The notes under the pieces: model-generated | Databases searched by the model: none | What the model was told of the DNA's origin: nothing | The model's input: only the letters and a program-made list of their open reading frames with translations | Program-made: the position numbers and the translations under genes | In this document: positions 55,479-64,000 of the stretch, one piece after another | Layout of the letters: every line of letters begins with the position of its first letter | Position numbering within the stretch: the first letter of the stretch is position 1 | Assembly: GCF_900141775.1 (NCBI RefSeq) | Contig: NZ_FSRI01000002.1 | Span: forward strand, 84,501-148,500 | Origin: Salinivibrio sp. ES.052 | GTDB lineage: Bacteria > Pseudomonadota > Gammaproteobacteria > Enterobacterales > Vibrionaceae | DNA length: 64,000 nucleotides | Reading direction: 5' to 3'

Positions 55479-56423
55479 ATGATTTTTGTGACTGGTGGTG
55501 CTGGCATGATTGGCAGCAACTTAGTAAAAGCACTGAACGCGCAAGGCTACCGTGACATCGTGGTGGTCGATAACCTCAAAGATGGCACCAAATTCGTTAA
55601 CCTGGTTGACCTCGACATCGCGGACTACATGGATAAGGAAGATTTTCTTACCCAAATCATGGCCGGTGAAAACTTCGGTCCTATCGAAGCGATATTCCAC
55701 CAAGGCGCCTGCTCGGCGACCACTGAGTGGGACGGCAAATACATGATGCTCAACAACTACGAGTACTCGAAAGAACTGTTGCATTATTGTATTGACCGCG
55801 ATATTCCCTTTCTCTACGCCTCGTCAGCAGCCACCTATGGCGGCCGCGACAGTGACTTTATTGAAGCGCCAGAGTATGAGGGCGCGCTGAATGTTTATGG
55901 GTATTCCAAGCAGCAATTCGACAACTATGTCCGTCGTGTGCAAGAAGATGCCAAGGCCCATGGTGAGACACTGCCACCGATTACTGGCTTCCGTTATTTT
56001 AATGTGTATGGTCCTCGCGAACAGCACAAGGGCAGCATGGCGTCAGTGGCTTATCACCTCAATCAACAAATTCTAAAAGGCGAAAATCCCAAACTTTTTG
56101 AAGGCAGTGATACCTTCAAGCGTGACTTTGTCTATGTCGGTGATGTTTGCGCGATGAACATTTGGTTCTGGCAACAACAAATCAGCGGGATTTACAACTG
56201 TGGTACCGGCCGGGCCGAGCCCTTTAGTGCGGTTGCCAACGCAGTTATCGACTTCCACGGTCAAGGAGAGATTGAAGAGATCCCCTTCCCCGAACACCTA
56301 AAAGGTCGCTACCAAGCGTACACGCAAGCGGATCTGACCAAAGTGCGTGAAGCGGGATACACCGCCTCCTTTAAGACAGTGGCGGAAGGTGTTGCCGCTT
56401 ATCTAGCCGAAATCAATCGCTAA
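55479..56423 (+). CDS. hldD: ADP-L-glycero-D-manno-heptose 6-epimerase
   Basis: A 314-residue short-chain epimerase that makes the ADP-heptose used for the LPS inner core. [16 protein letters not shown] is the NADP loop, [11 protein letters not shown] carries the catalytic Ser, and [13 protein letters not shown] is the Tyr-X3-Lys pair. E. coli HldD has 310 residues. It opens the LPS cluster directly after kbl-tdh, the E. coli waa-locus position. Confidence 0.97.
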   Translation: MIFVTGGAGMIGSNLVKALNAQGYRDIVVVDNLKDGTKFVNLVDLDIADYMDKEDFLTQIMAGENFGPIEAIFHQGACSATTEWDGKYMMLNNYEYSKELLHYCIDRDIPFLYASSAATYGGRDSDFIEAPEYEGALNVYGYSKQQFDNYVRRVQEDAKAHGETLPPITGFRYFNVYGPREQHKGSMASVAYHLNQQILKGENPKLFEGSDTFKRDFVYVGDVCAMNIWFWQQQISGIYNCGTGRAEPFSAVANAVIDFHGQGEIEEIPFPEHLKGRYQAYTQADLTKVREAGYTASFKTVAEGVAAYLAEINR

Positions 56424-56468
56424 TAAAAGCAATTCGTCCTCCTTGATGGTGGGACGCGAGAAAGAGCA

Positions 56469-57449
56469 ATGACAAAACAGCGACACGATTACGACACGCA
56501 CGCGTATAACCCAGAGTTCTCGCGTGCTTACTTAGCGCCCAAATACTGGGGCACGTGGCTGATGCTACTCATCGCAATGCCCTTCAGTCTTCTGGTGCCG
56601 GCGCGCGGTAAGCATCGCTTCGCACAATGGGTGGCGCGCAAACTGGTTAAAAAGAAAAAAGGCACGATCCTTAACGCCTGGCTTAATCTGGAAGCCTGCT
56701 TTCCCGAGAAATCGGTGCAAGCACGCGAAGCCATATTAGTCGACACCTTGACCACCGCAGGGGCCTTTTTGCTGAGCTTTCCGCTGATCACCTTGCGCAG
56801 TCGCCAGTGGTTTCAACACCACTGTGATGTGACTGGCATGGAACATATCACTCGGCACACTGATAACGACGAAGCAGTGATCCTCTTTGTGCCCCATACT
56901 TGGGCCATCGATGCAGCCGCGATTTTATTTGCCTCGCAAGGGCTCCCCGTGGCGGCATTCTCAAAACGACAAAAAAACCCGCTACTAGACTGGCTGATGC
57001 ATCGCCAACGCGTACAATATGGCGGTAACTGTTATGAGCGCGAGGCAGGGATTAAGCCCTTTATCCGTGCAGTTAAGCGCGGATTTTTGGGCTACTACTT
57101 GCCCGACGAAGATATGCGAGATGAGAGCAGCGAGTTCGTGCCGTTTTTTGCCACCACCAAAGCGACCTTGCCGAGTCTAGGCAAGTTAAGCAAAGTCACC
57201 CGCTCGCATATTGTCCCTGTGCTGTCAGGCTTTGATGCCCAGACGGGTCGGTTCGTCATCGAGGTGCACCCTGCGTTTAACGACTTCCCAACGGGAGACA
57301 GTCGCACCGACGCACGCATGATGAACCAGCAAATCGAAACCATGCTCGACGGTCAGCTGGATCAATACATGTGGATCTTGCAGCTACTTCGTACTCGCGA
57401 GGACGGCCGTAATATCTACCAAGAAGCAAAGAGGAAACGGGCATCATGA
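56469..57449 (+). CDS. lpxM: late lipid A acyltransferase (LpxM/LpxN family)
   Basis: A 326-residue inner-membrane acyltransferase of the HtrB/MsbB family: one N-terminal membrane segment (about residues 30-46) and the catalytic VPHTWAID (HX4D) near residue 142, with YYLPDEDMRDESSEFVPFF and HPAFNDFPTGD. It adds a secondary acyl chain to Kdo2-lipid IVA. Whether it transfers myristate (LpxM) or a 3-hydroxy acid (Vibrio LpxN) cannot be told by eye. It overlaps waaF by four bases. Confidence 0.88.
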   Translation: MTKQRHDYDTHAYNPEFSRAYLAPKYWGTWLMLLIAMPFSLLVPARGKHRFAQWVARKLVKKKKGTILNAWLNLEACFPEKSVQAREAILVDTLTTAGAFLLSFPLITLRSRQWFQHHCDVTGMEHITRHTDNDEAVILFVPHTWAIDAAAILFASQGLPVAAFSKRQKNPLLDWLMHRQRVQYGGNCYEREAGIKPFIRAVKRGFLGYYLPDEDMRDESSEFVPFFATTKATLPSLGKLSKVTRSHIVPVLSGFDAQTGRFVIEVHPAFNDFPTGDSRTDARMMNQQIETMLDGQLDQYMWILQLLRTREDGRNIYQEAKRKRAS

Positions 57450-58471
57450 CCAGCGTATTAATCATTGGCCCATCATGGGTCGGCGATATGGTGATGTCGC
57501 AGTCTTTGTATAAAACCCTCAAGCAACAGCACCCGGATGCCAAGATTGATGTCATGGCACCCGCTTGGTGCGCGCCGATTCTCGCGCGCATGCCCGAGGT
57601 TAATCGCAGCATTGAAATGCCACTCGGCCATGGCGAATTGGCACTGGGTAAGCGCTACCAACTGGGGAAACGCTTAGCAAAGTACGGTTATGATCGCGCC
57701 TACGTGTTGCCTAATTCCGCTAAATCCGCACTGATCCCGTGGTTTGCGGGGATCCCGACGCGTACGGGTTGGAAAGGTGAAATGCGTTATGGCTTGCTCA
57801 ACGACCTGCGTCCCAACAAGAAAGCGTTTCAATACATGGTTGAGCGTTATGTTGCCCTCGCTCACCCGCGTACCGAGATGCAAAGCTATGCCTCGCTGGG
57901 CGGGCTCGACAACCTCCCTAAGCCGGCGCTAGACATCGACCCAGACGCCCAAACGACTGTCATCGCCAAACTGGGATTAAACCAAGACAAACCCGTGATT
58001 GGTTTATGCCCGGGTGCCGAGTTCGGGCCGGCCAAAAAGTGGCCTGAGCAGCACTATGCTGAGGTCGCACGCCAAGCGCATCAACAAGGCTACCAAATCT
58101 GGCTATTTGGCTCGGCGAAAGATGTTGAAACCTGTGAAAAAATTGCCGCTCTCGCAGAGCATGCGCCTAATATTCATGTATTGGCAGGCAAAACCAACTT
58201 AATCGAAGCCGTCGACCTTTTAGGCGCATGTCAAACCGTGGTCAGCAATGACTCGGGGTTGATGCACATCGCCGCGGCAGTCAACTGCCAAGTGATCGCC
58301 ATCTACGGCTCGACATCCCCTGATTACACCCCGCCGCTGACCAGTAAGGTCGATATTGTGCACACGGATATCGAGTGCCGTCCTTGCTTCCAGCGCGAAT
58401 GTCCCCTAGGGCACTTAAAATGTTTAAACGATCTCGCCCCGAGCCGAGTTGTAAAAAGGATTCTACCGTGA
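57446..58471 (+). CDS. waaF: ADP-heptose:LPS heptosyltransferase II
   Basis: A 341-residue GT9 enzyme that adds the second heptose to the LPS inner core. The N terminus IIGPSWVGDMVMSQSL (catalytic Asp), CPGAEFGPAKKWPEQHY and NDSGLMHIAAAVNCQVIAIYGSTSPDYTPP are typical WaaF, and the paired cysteines in ECRPCFQRECPLGHLKC are a known WaaF feature. Start ATGA overlaps the lpxM stop; the end overlaps waaL. Confidence 0.96.
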   Translation: MTSVLIIGPSWVGDMVMSQSLYKTLKQQHPDAKIDVMAPAWCAPILARMPEVNRSIEMPLGHGELALGKRYQLGKRLAKYGYDRAYVLPNSAKSALIPWFAGIPTRTGWKGEMRYGLLNDLRPNKKAFQYMVERYVALAHPRTEMQSYASLGGLDNLPKPALDIDPDAQTTVIAKLGLNQDKPVIGLCPGAEFGPAKKWPEQHYAEVARQAHQQGYQIWLFGSAKDVETCEKIAALAEHAPNIHVLAGKTNLIEAVDLLGACQTVVSNDSGLMHIAAAVNCQVIAIYGSTSPDYTPPLTSKVDIVHTDIECRPCFQRECPLGHLKCLNDLAPSRVVKRILP

Positions 58472-59778
58472 GCACCAATAGTACGACACCATCCGTATCT
58501 CGATACTTTAGACATCAGTTGTATTACCAAATCACCCGTTTTTTCCTGTTCGGTTATGCCTTGTGTGCAATCGCATTTCCTGACGTGGGTGAAGTCTTCC
58601 GCGCAGGCTTTTTGTTGTTAAGCTTACCCTTGCTTTATACCCATTGGCCTCAACTGAAAAAAGACCCCATTATGTGGGCCTTGTTCGGTGTCATTATTGT
58701 CCAATGCCTGAGTTGGGCAAATAGCTTGATACAGATCCCTGATATTGCCAATGCCTATCCACATGTCGACCGGCTGGCAAAACTGTTTTTGTTCGTCCCC
58801 ATCGGCCTCGCCTTGCAAGGGCGAAAAGACACCGTGATTGGGCTCGCCGCCTGCTTTGTTCTGGGCGTGTTCATTGCTTGCTATACACAAAGCGACTTCT
58901 CAAACCAAATTCAGCAACTGCTCCACACGCACCGCGTAGACTTTGGCTTAAAGAATGCTCAATACACCTCCATGCTGGGCGGTGTGATCGCGATTATTTC
59001 GGCGTTTAGCTTTTATCTCGTCGACAAAAGTCGCTGGACGCTTCGCGCGTTCTTTGCACTTTCAGCCATCCTAGGCCTCGTATTGACACTGGTCAGCCAG
59101 TCGCGACAAGTGTGGCTTGCCCTCGCGATCGTCAGCGCATTAACGCCGATACTGCTGTTCTTTGTGGGCGTCATTGAGGGAAAGAAGAAGTTGCTCCTAG
59201 GCTATGCGTTTGTCGTCGTCACCCTGTTTGCAGTCAGTCAATCTGACTATATTCAAAACCGCGCGCTAAAAGAGAGCGCGGTTATTTCGAGCGTGGTCCA
59301 GGGCAACCTCGATAACATCCCGATGACCAGTGTCGGTGTCAGGCTCAACTCTTGGTTAGCCGCTTGGGATGTATTTCAAAAGAGTCCCTTGGTAGGCCTG
59401 GGGGAAAATGGTATCGGGCATGTTATCTCTTCATCTGAAAAGCTATCTGCATTAAAGGAGAATACTCCTAGATACAAAAACCTATCTCATTTACATAGTA
59501 GCCATATTGAATCGTTAGTCGCATATGGCTTAGCAGGCTTTGCGTTGATTTTGTTTACCTACTTCCAGCTTGCTAAGCGTTGCTTTGTCGCTCGCGATAC
59601 GTCGGAGAACGGTAAGGTAGTCGCATTCTTCTCTATCGCCTTTTTTATCTACTGGCTAACGATCAATGCCTTCGAAACCTTTAACAGCCGAAGCCTTGGC
59701 GTATTTGCTTTTGTGATTGTGTCAGGCTGTTTTTACTCACTAGCAAACATAAAAAACAACACACAGGATGAGCATTGA
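58468..59778 (+). CDS. waaL: O-antigen ligase / O-antigen polymerase family protein
   Basis: A 436-residue polytopic membrane protein with about eleven to twelve hydrophobic segments. The large periplasmic loop has SVGVRLNSWLAAWDVF, LVGLGENGIGH and HLHSSHIESLVAYG, the Wzy_C/WaaL signature with the essential His. It would join O-antigen (or another undecaprenyl-linked glycan) to lipid A-core. The GTG at 58468 overlaps the waaF stop (GTGA) and has AAGGA seven bases upstream, preferred over an ATG at 58375 inside waaF. Confidence 0.87.
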   Translation: MSTNSTTPSVSRYFRHQLYYQITRFFLFGYALCAIAFPDVGEVFRAGFLLLSLPLLYTHWPQLKKDPIMWALFGVIIVQCLSWANSLIQIPDIANAYPHVDRLAKLFLFVPIGLALQGRKDTVIGLAACFVLGVFIACYTQSDFSNQIQQLLHTHRVDFGLKNAQYTSMLGGVIAIISAFSFYLVDKSRWTLRAFFALSAILGLVLTLVSQSRQVWLALAIVSALTPILLFFVGVIEGKKKLLLGYAFVVVTLFAVSQSDYIQNRALKESAVISSVVQGNLDNIPMTSVGVRLNSWLAAWDVFQKSPLVGLGENGIGHVISSSEKLSALKENTPRYKNLSHLHSSHIESLVAYGLAGFALILFTYFQLAKRCFVARDTSENGKVVAFFSIAFFIYWLTINAFETFNSRSLGVFAFVIVSGCFYSLANIKNNTQDEH

Positions 59779-59779
59779 T

Positions 59780-60973
59780 ATGCGTGTCGCGATTGTCGTC
59801 AATTGTCTGAAACTCGGTGGTATGGAGAGAGTCGCGGTTAATTTATCCGGTGCATTCGCCGCCAATGGTGACGATGCCACGTTAATCTATCTCAAAAATC
59901 GACCTCAAGATATAAAGCCGACGTCGGATGTTGACGTCCGCCTTTTTGATCTTAAGAAATCAGTGTTAAAAACTGGCATAGGTGCGCTTTATTATTTGAT
60001 TTGTAAACTGGTTAATGCACTGGTCAGCAAAACCTTCCCACTGCTATTTGCCTATCCCAGTGCTTTTTTCTTCAAGCGAAAATTACGGCAGCTCGAAGCG
60101 GAAAAAGGACCGTTTGATTTGGTCATTTTTCGTGGCCAAGGCACCTTTGAACAACTCTGGCCGCTGCATGATGACCGCTTTGTCTATGTCTGTGAAAACA
60201 TTATCAAGCCACAGCAATATGGCGTTTTATCCGGTGTAGTTTACCGAGCGCTGTTCGATAAGAAACGTATTGTCTGCGTCTCAGATGGTGCCTACAACAC
60301 GTTCCAATCCCTGACTCAAACACATGTCATCACGCCGTCTCAAGCTAGAGTGATTAGCAACCCTAACAACGACGTGTATATCCGTGAGCAGGCGGACAAG
60401 GTAGAGCCCGATATGCACCCTCGACCTTTTATTCTTGGCCTTGGGCGACTCACTCAAGTAAAGAACTTTACATTACTGGTCGAAGCATACGCGCACCTTG
60501 TTAAGACATATGATATCCATCACGATCTGGTTATCGTGGGTGAAGGTAAAGATAGAGACAATATCGAGGCGTCAGTAAAAGCACTCAAGATTGAACATCG
60601 CGTGTTTTTCAAAGGCGCACGTAAAAACCCCTTCCCATGGTTTAAACACGCCGATCTTTTTGTATTGAGCTCAAGGTTTGAAGGGCTCGGCATGGTATTA
60701 CTTGAAGCTCTGGCCTGTGGCACACGCATCGTCTGTACGGACTCCCCTGGCGGTGTTCGTCAAATAATGAATGGCGAATTAGAGAAGTATCTGTGTAATC
60801 AAGAGCAAATATCGATGTCAGATTGCATGAAAAAAGCACTCGATACCGGCTGGTCTACGGAAGAACAAGCATACGTTCACGATAAACTCGCTGAATTCAA
60901 CCAAGCCACGATCGTCCAAAAGTACAAAGAGCTAAACCAAGATGTCTTTCAGAGCACAGATAACAAAGGATAA
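59780..60973 (+). CDS. family 4 glycosyltransferase, LPS core
   Basis: A 397-residue GT-B enzyme. The N terminus MRVAIVVNCLKLGGMERVAV is the acceptor-domain start, FILGLGRLTQVKNF begins the donor domain, and SRFEGLGMVLLEALACG is the EX7E motif. The acceptor is probably an LPS core sugar, judged by position after waaL. An ATG four codons upstream (59768) overlaps waaL by 11 bases and has poorer ribosome-site spacing. The insert before residue 110 is hydrophobic, fitting membrane association. Confidence 0.85.
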   Translation: MRVAIVVNCLKLGGMERVAVNLSGAFAANGDDATLIYLKNRPQDIKPTSDVDVRLFDLKKSVLKTGIGALYYLICKLVNALVSKTFPLLFAYPSAFFFKRKLRQLEAEKGPFDLVIFRGQGTFEQLWPLHDDRFVYVCENIIKPQQYGVLSGVVYRALFDKKRIVCVSDGAYNTFQSLTQTHVITPSQARVISNPNNDVYIREQADKVEPDMHPRPFILGLGRLTQVKNFTLLVEAYAHLVKTYDIHHDLVIVGEGKDRDNIEASVKALKIEHRVFFKGARKNPFPWFKHADLFVLSSRFEGLGMVLLEALACGTRIVCTDSPGGVRQIMNGELEKYLCNQEQISMSDCMKKALDTGWSTEEQAYVHDKLAEFNQATIVQKYKELNQDVFQSTDNKG

Positions 60974-60977
60974 ACTC

Positions 60978-61760
60978 ATGATCACAGGCGTCGTCATTAC
61001 GCTCAACGAAGAAAAAAACATCAAAGCTTGTATCGAGTCGCTCCAGAAGGTGTGCTCTGACATTGTGGTGGTTGACTCGCAAAGCACAGATCGCACGCTT
61101 GCCATTGCAAAGCAACTCGGTGCCACCGTAGTCACTCAAGCTTACCTCGGTGATGGCCTGCAAAAAAACGTTGGCTTAGCGCACACTGACAATCAATGGA
61201 TCCTGAGTATTGATGCTGACGAACGTCTTACCGAAAAAGCAGTGCAGCAAATCCAAGCGCTAGATTTGGTCAATACAGCGCATGATGCCTTTGCCTTTCG
61301 CCGTCGTAACCATATTGGTAGCCGCTGGGTGAAACAGTGCGGCTGGTATCCAGACTACTGCATTCGCTTGTATAACAAATCAAAAACTCGTTTTGCCGAG
61401 GTTAAGCAACACGCGGCAGTACAGGCTAAAAATCCTAAACAGCTTGATTGCGATCTCATCCACTACTCCTTTGAGAACATCGGACAGCTCTTTGCCAAGC
61501 CTGGGCGTAACTTTAGCGGCCGTGCCGCGAAAATCATGTATCAAAAGGGCAAGCGCGCCAACGCATTCTCACCGTTTATACACGGACTCAATGCATTTAT
61601 TCGCAAATATCTGTTTCAGCGGGGCTTTTTAGGCGGTGTTGACGGGATGACAGTCGCACTGAGCTCAGCCGTCAATAGCTACCTTAAGTATGCCAAACTC
61701 TTGGAGTTTCAACGCGATCCGAAAGTATTGGAAAACGAAGACTTCAATAAGGTGTGGTGA
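60978..61760 (+). CDS. family 2 glycosyltransferase, WaaE/KdtX-like
   Basis: A 260-residue GT-A enzyme. ITGVVITLNEEKNIKACIESL is the N-terminal fold, VVVDSQSTDRT the first Asp, LSIDADERLT the DXD-type metal site, and KQCGWYPDYCIRLYNKSKTRF with VKQHAAVQ resembles WaaE/KdtX beta-1,4-glucosyltransferases, which act on inner-core heptose I. The ATG at 60978 has AAGGA seven bases upstream; the gene starts 4 bp after its neighbour. Confidence 0.85.
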   Translation: MITGVVITLNEEKNIKACIESLQKVCSDIVVVDSQSTDRTLAIAKQLGATVVTQAYLGDGLQKNVGLAHTDNQWILSIDADERLTEKAVQQIQALDLVNTAHDAFAFRRRNHIGSRWVKQCGWYPDYCIRLYNKSKTRFAEVKQHAAVQAKNPKQLDCDLIHYSFENIGQLFAKPGRNFSGRAAKIMYQKGKRANAFSPFIHGLNAFIRKYLFQRGFLGGVDGMTVALSSAVNSYLKYAKLLEFQRDPKVLENEDFNKVW

Positions 61761-61764
61761 CAAT

Positions 61765-62799
61765 ATGCACATTTGTCACGTCAATCTCGCGTCAGGTTTT
61801 AGCGGTGGTGAACGTCAAACCCTCACCTTGATACAGCAACAAGCCCAAATGGGCTATCAGCTCACCGCAGTGGTGAACCCCAAAAGCCCGCTGGTCCACG
61901 AACTTCGTGCGATACCTCAATGCCAGATCGTGCTTTGTCCGCACTATACTCGGCGACACGGGCGCTCAATCACCGCAACATGCGATCTGGTCCATGTCCA
62001 CGAAGGCCGCGCCATTTATTGGGCGTTGCTTCAACACCTATTGCATCGTGTTTCCTACATAGTGACACGCCGTATTGATAACCCTTTAAAGAAAAAGTGG
62101 TTATCTCAACTTGCTTACCGCAAAGCCAGTGCGCTGGTCGGCTTGAGCTCGGAAATTATCCATCAACTAGAAAAACGCCATCCCGATGCCAAGTTAGTCA
62201 AAATTCCTAGCTCTCCTGTCACGTACCCTGTATCGCAAGATAAAGTTGAGCAAATCAAAGCGCACTTTCGTGGGAAATTTTTGGTCATTCATGCCGCCAA
62301 TATGTATGCGCATAAAGGCTTTGATGTCACTATTGAAGCTGCACGCTTACTTGCTGACACATCACCTGACATCCAGTTTTGTTTACTGGGTGATGGCAAA
62401 GAGCGCGCGTCACTCGAGGCGCAAGCTCAAGGGCTCACGAATGTGCATTTTATGGGTAAACAAACCAATATGGGAGATTGGTTTTCGGCGGCAGATCTGC
62501 TCGTTCACCCGTCCTATACCGAGGGGTTGGGCTCAGTCATTTTAGAAGCAATGGCAGCAGGGCTACCCGTGATAGGCGCTCGAGCCGGCGGGATACCTGA
62601 TATCATTGAAGACAGCATCAGCGGCTACTTAATCACACCAGGCGATAGTGCATCTCTCGCCGCGAGGACCCTCAAAATCAGCAAAGATGATGTCATACTT
62701 TCCCAAATAAAAGAAAACTCCGCAGCTAGAATAAAACAGTTTGGCATATCTGAGTGCGCTAAAAAATATGAAGTCTTATATAAAAAAGTAAAGAGTTAA
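61765..62799 (+). CDS. family 4 glycosyltransferase
   Basis: A 344-residue GT-B enzyme beginning MHICHVNLASGFSGGERQ. DLVHVHEGRAIYWALLQHLL is the acceptor domain, LVIHAANMYAHKGFD the donor-domain start, HPSYTEGLGSVILEAMAAG the EX7E motif and GARAGGIPDIIEDSISGYL the nucleotide-sugar end. It starts 4 bp after the WaaE-like gene. The last 40 codons become AT-rich, and the stop overlaps that of the inverted neighbour (TTAA). Confidence 0.86.
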   Translation: MHICHVNLASGFSGGERQTLTLIQQQAQMGYQLTAVVNPKSPLVHELRAIPQCQIVLCPHYTRRHGRSITATCDLVHVHEGRAIYWALLQHLLHRVSYIVTRRIDNPLKKKWLSQLAYRKASALVGLSSEIIHQLEKRHPDAKLVKIPSSPVTYPVSQDKVEQIKAHFRGKFLVIHAANMYAHKGFDVTIEAARLLADTSPDIQFCLLGDGKERASLEAQAQGLTNVHFMGKQTNMGDWFSAADLLVHPSYTEGLGSVILEAMAAGLPVIGARAGGIPDIIEDSISGYLITPGDSASLAARTLKISKDDVILSQIKENSAARIKQFGISECAKKYEVLYKKVKS

Positions 62800-63647
62800 C
62801 CTTTCAACTGGTCGAGGCCATTAGAAGCCCAAAACGCTTTTGCTTGAACGGTTCTTTGAAAGATTTCTTTGTTAGTTGACGGCCTCGGTAATTCGTGGTG
62901 ATACATGTGTAATAACGCCGCACCAAATTTGATAGCCTTGGTTCGCACGCCCACACCTTTCAGCCTGAATTCTATATCAGTATCTTCACCCACTGCTGGC
63001 GCCTCATAGTTCATATCAAAACCGTTTATTCTTTCTAAATCTTTCTTATATATGGAAAAATTACATCCTATAATCGATCTTGGCTTCGAGGAAAGGCTCG
63101 TTAAACGTTGCAACCAAGGCAGACACAGGCCATTTTTAAGGTGTTTACCCGTATACTCTGTCGTGTTTTTCTCATATCGATTACCTAGATAGTCGACCAG
63201 CATGGAGAGTATATACTTATGACTAAATGTAGACTTATTATTAGCTTTCACCAGTAAATCCGTGTACTTCTTAGACAGCTCAACTCTGCGCCCACAAGCG
63301 ACAACACCCGATTCAGCAGCCTGTAGATGATCTCTGACAAATCTATTTTGAGGAACGCAATCGCCATCAATAAATATTAAGTAGTCGCTTTTGGATGCAA
63401 GTACAGCCTTATTAAGAATTCTATTTTTCCTAAAACCCTTATCTTCATGCCAAACATGTGTAACAGAAAATGGCAGTTGCTCTACTCTTACAGATAACCA
63501 GTCTTTCACTTCTTCTTTCGAACCATCATCGGCTATCACGACATTAAAATCATGATTCCATTGCTCAATCAATGATTGAAAGATCAGTTCCAAAGCGTTT
63601 TTGTTATTGTAAAAAGAAATAATCAAGGTTGCAGATGTCGTTTTCAT
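62796..63647 (-). CDS. family 2 glycosyltransferase with C-terminal galactosyltransferase-like region; inverted and AT-rich
   Basis: A 283-residue GT-A enzyme: TLIISFYNNKNALELIFQSL, VVIADDGSKEEV, LIFIDGDCVP (DXD) and a C-terminal GFDMNYEAPAVGEDTDIEFRLKG (ED motif of the Glyco_transf_7C type). It is the only gene of the LPS block on the minus strand and is visibly AT-rich, with many AAA/TTA/ATA codons. Acquisition by transfer is likely. The acceptor is unknown. Confidence 0.85.
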   Translation of the reverse strand: MKTTSATLIISFYNNKNALELIFQSLIEQWNHDFNVVIADDGSKEEVKDWLSVRVEQLPFSVTHVWHEDKGFRKNRILNKAVLASKSDYLIFIDGDCVPQNRFVRDHLQAAESGVVACGRRVELSKKYTDLLVKANNKSTFSHKYILSMLVDYLGNRYEKNTTEYTGKHLKNGLCLPWLQRLTSLSSKPRSIIGCNFSIYKKDLERINGFDMNYEAPAVGEDTDIEFRLKGVGVRTKAIKFGAALLHMYHHELPRPSTNKEIFQRTVQAKAFWASNGLDQLKG

Positions 63648-63723
63648 AGCAGTCGTTGTTCATAAAATGCTGCGGTAACTGTATCATATCATTCCTATGT
63701 GTGGTCGGTATGAGGGCCTACTT

Positions 63724-64000
63724 GTGCGCTGGATATATACACTATTACTCACGCTTTCCGCCCCTTTTTTGCTTGTCGGACTTTATCGTAAACGGCCTGG
63801 TAAGCCTGCTGTTGGCGAGCGATGGCGTGAGCACTTTGGCGGTACGCCCAACGTAGACGGTCAGCCTATTTGGCTCCATGCGGTGTCGGTGGGAGAAGTA
63901 CTCGCGGCAAAGCCGGTGATCAGCGCACTGCAACAAGCCTATCCAGACGTGCCGATCCTGGTCACCACCACCACCGCCACCGGCGCAGAGCAGGCCAAGC
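63724..64000 (+). CDS. waaA: 3-deoxy-D-manno-octulosonic acid transferase WaaA (5' part only)
   Basis: The frame from GTG 63724 runs open to the window end (92 codons): an N-terminal membrane anchor (WIYTLLLTLSAPFLLVGLY), GERWREHFG, WLHAVSVGEVLAAKPVI (the SVGE motif with the catalytic Glu) and ILVTTTTATGAEQAK. WaaA adds Kdo to lipid IVA. GAGGG seven bases before the GTG supports this start; an in-frame ATG at 63697 lacks a ribosome site. The C-terminal part is outside the window. Confidence 0.93.
   Translation, partial: MRWIYTLLLTLSAPFLLVGLYRKRPGKPAVGERWREHFGGTPNVDGQPIWLHAVSVGEVLAAKPVISALQQAYPDVPILVTTTTATGAEQAK

Overview
The window is ordinary chromosomal housekeeping DNA from a marine or halophilic gammaproteobacterium, most likely Vibrionaceae. 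Pointers are an ArgH(A) fusion, an AphA-type PadR regulator beside ppc, a peroxiredoxin-glutaredoxin fusion divergent from oxyR, and a gene order (pilM / mrcA / oxyR / prx-grx / lpd-like / argCBGH(A) / ppc / aphA) that I recall from Vibrio cholerae chromosome I. Base composition is near balanced and higher in GC than I associate with most Vibrio, so a relative such as Salinivibrio is possible; the genus is a guess. I see no rRNA, tRNA, insertion sequence, prophage or CRISPR array.

Layout. 1-4.6 kb: start of the type IV pilus operon pilMNO, divergent from mrcA. 4.6-8.4 kb: oxyR and the divergent peroxide-defence genes, with a near-perfect OxyR operator between them. 8.4-9.9 kb: alkaline phosphatase. 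10-15.3 kb: arginine operon argC-argB-argG-argH(A), behind tandem ARG boxes and a possible arginine-rich leader peptide. 15.5-20.4 kb: ppc, metY, aphA. 20.3-25.7 kb: methionine genes metF, metBL and metJ with MetJ operators. 25.7-35.7 kb: maeB, rpmE, priA, cytR, ftsN, hslVU (sigma-32 promoter), menA, rraA, zapB. 36-46 kb: glpX, a SufR-like regulator with fpr, tpiA, trmL, cpxRA/cpxP, fieF, pfkA. 46-54.5 kb: cysE-gpsA-secB-yibN, gpmI-envC and kbl-tdh, in the order I know from E. coli. 54.7-64 kb: a TetR regulator and the LPS core/lipid A cluster hldD-lpxM-waaF-waaL, four glycosyltransferases and the start of waaA. One of those glycosyltransferases is AT-rich and inverted.

The genes form functional blocks: envelope and division (PBP1A, FtsN, ZapB, EnvC, Cpx, LPS), central carbon (ppc, maeB, glpX, tpiA, pfkA, gpmI, gpsA), amino acids (arg, met, cys, thr) and stress (OxyR, HslVU, Cpx). 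No entire unknown system is evident. The most interesting material is regulatory: a 16-codon ORF ending Arg-Arg-Arg-stop in the argC leader, TGTAA-N5-TTACA palindromes before ppc and pfkA, a PurR/Cra-like box before glpX, a 23-bp perfect palindrome before kbl, and a structured gpmI leader. In the proteins, the notable points are a His cluster in the CpxA sensor domain and a CX2CX3C tail on the Lpd-like reductase.
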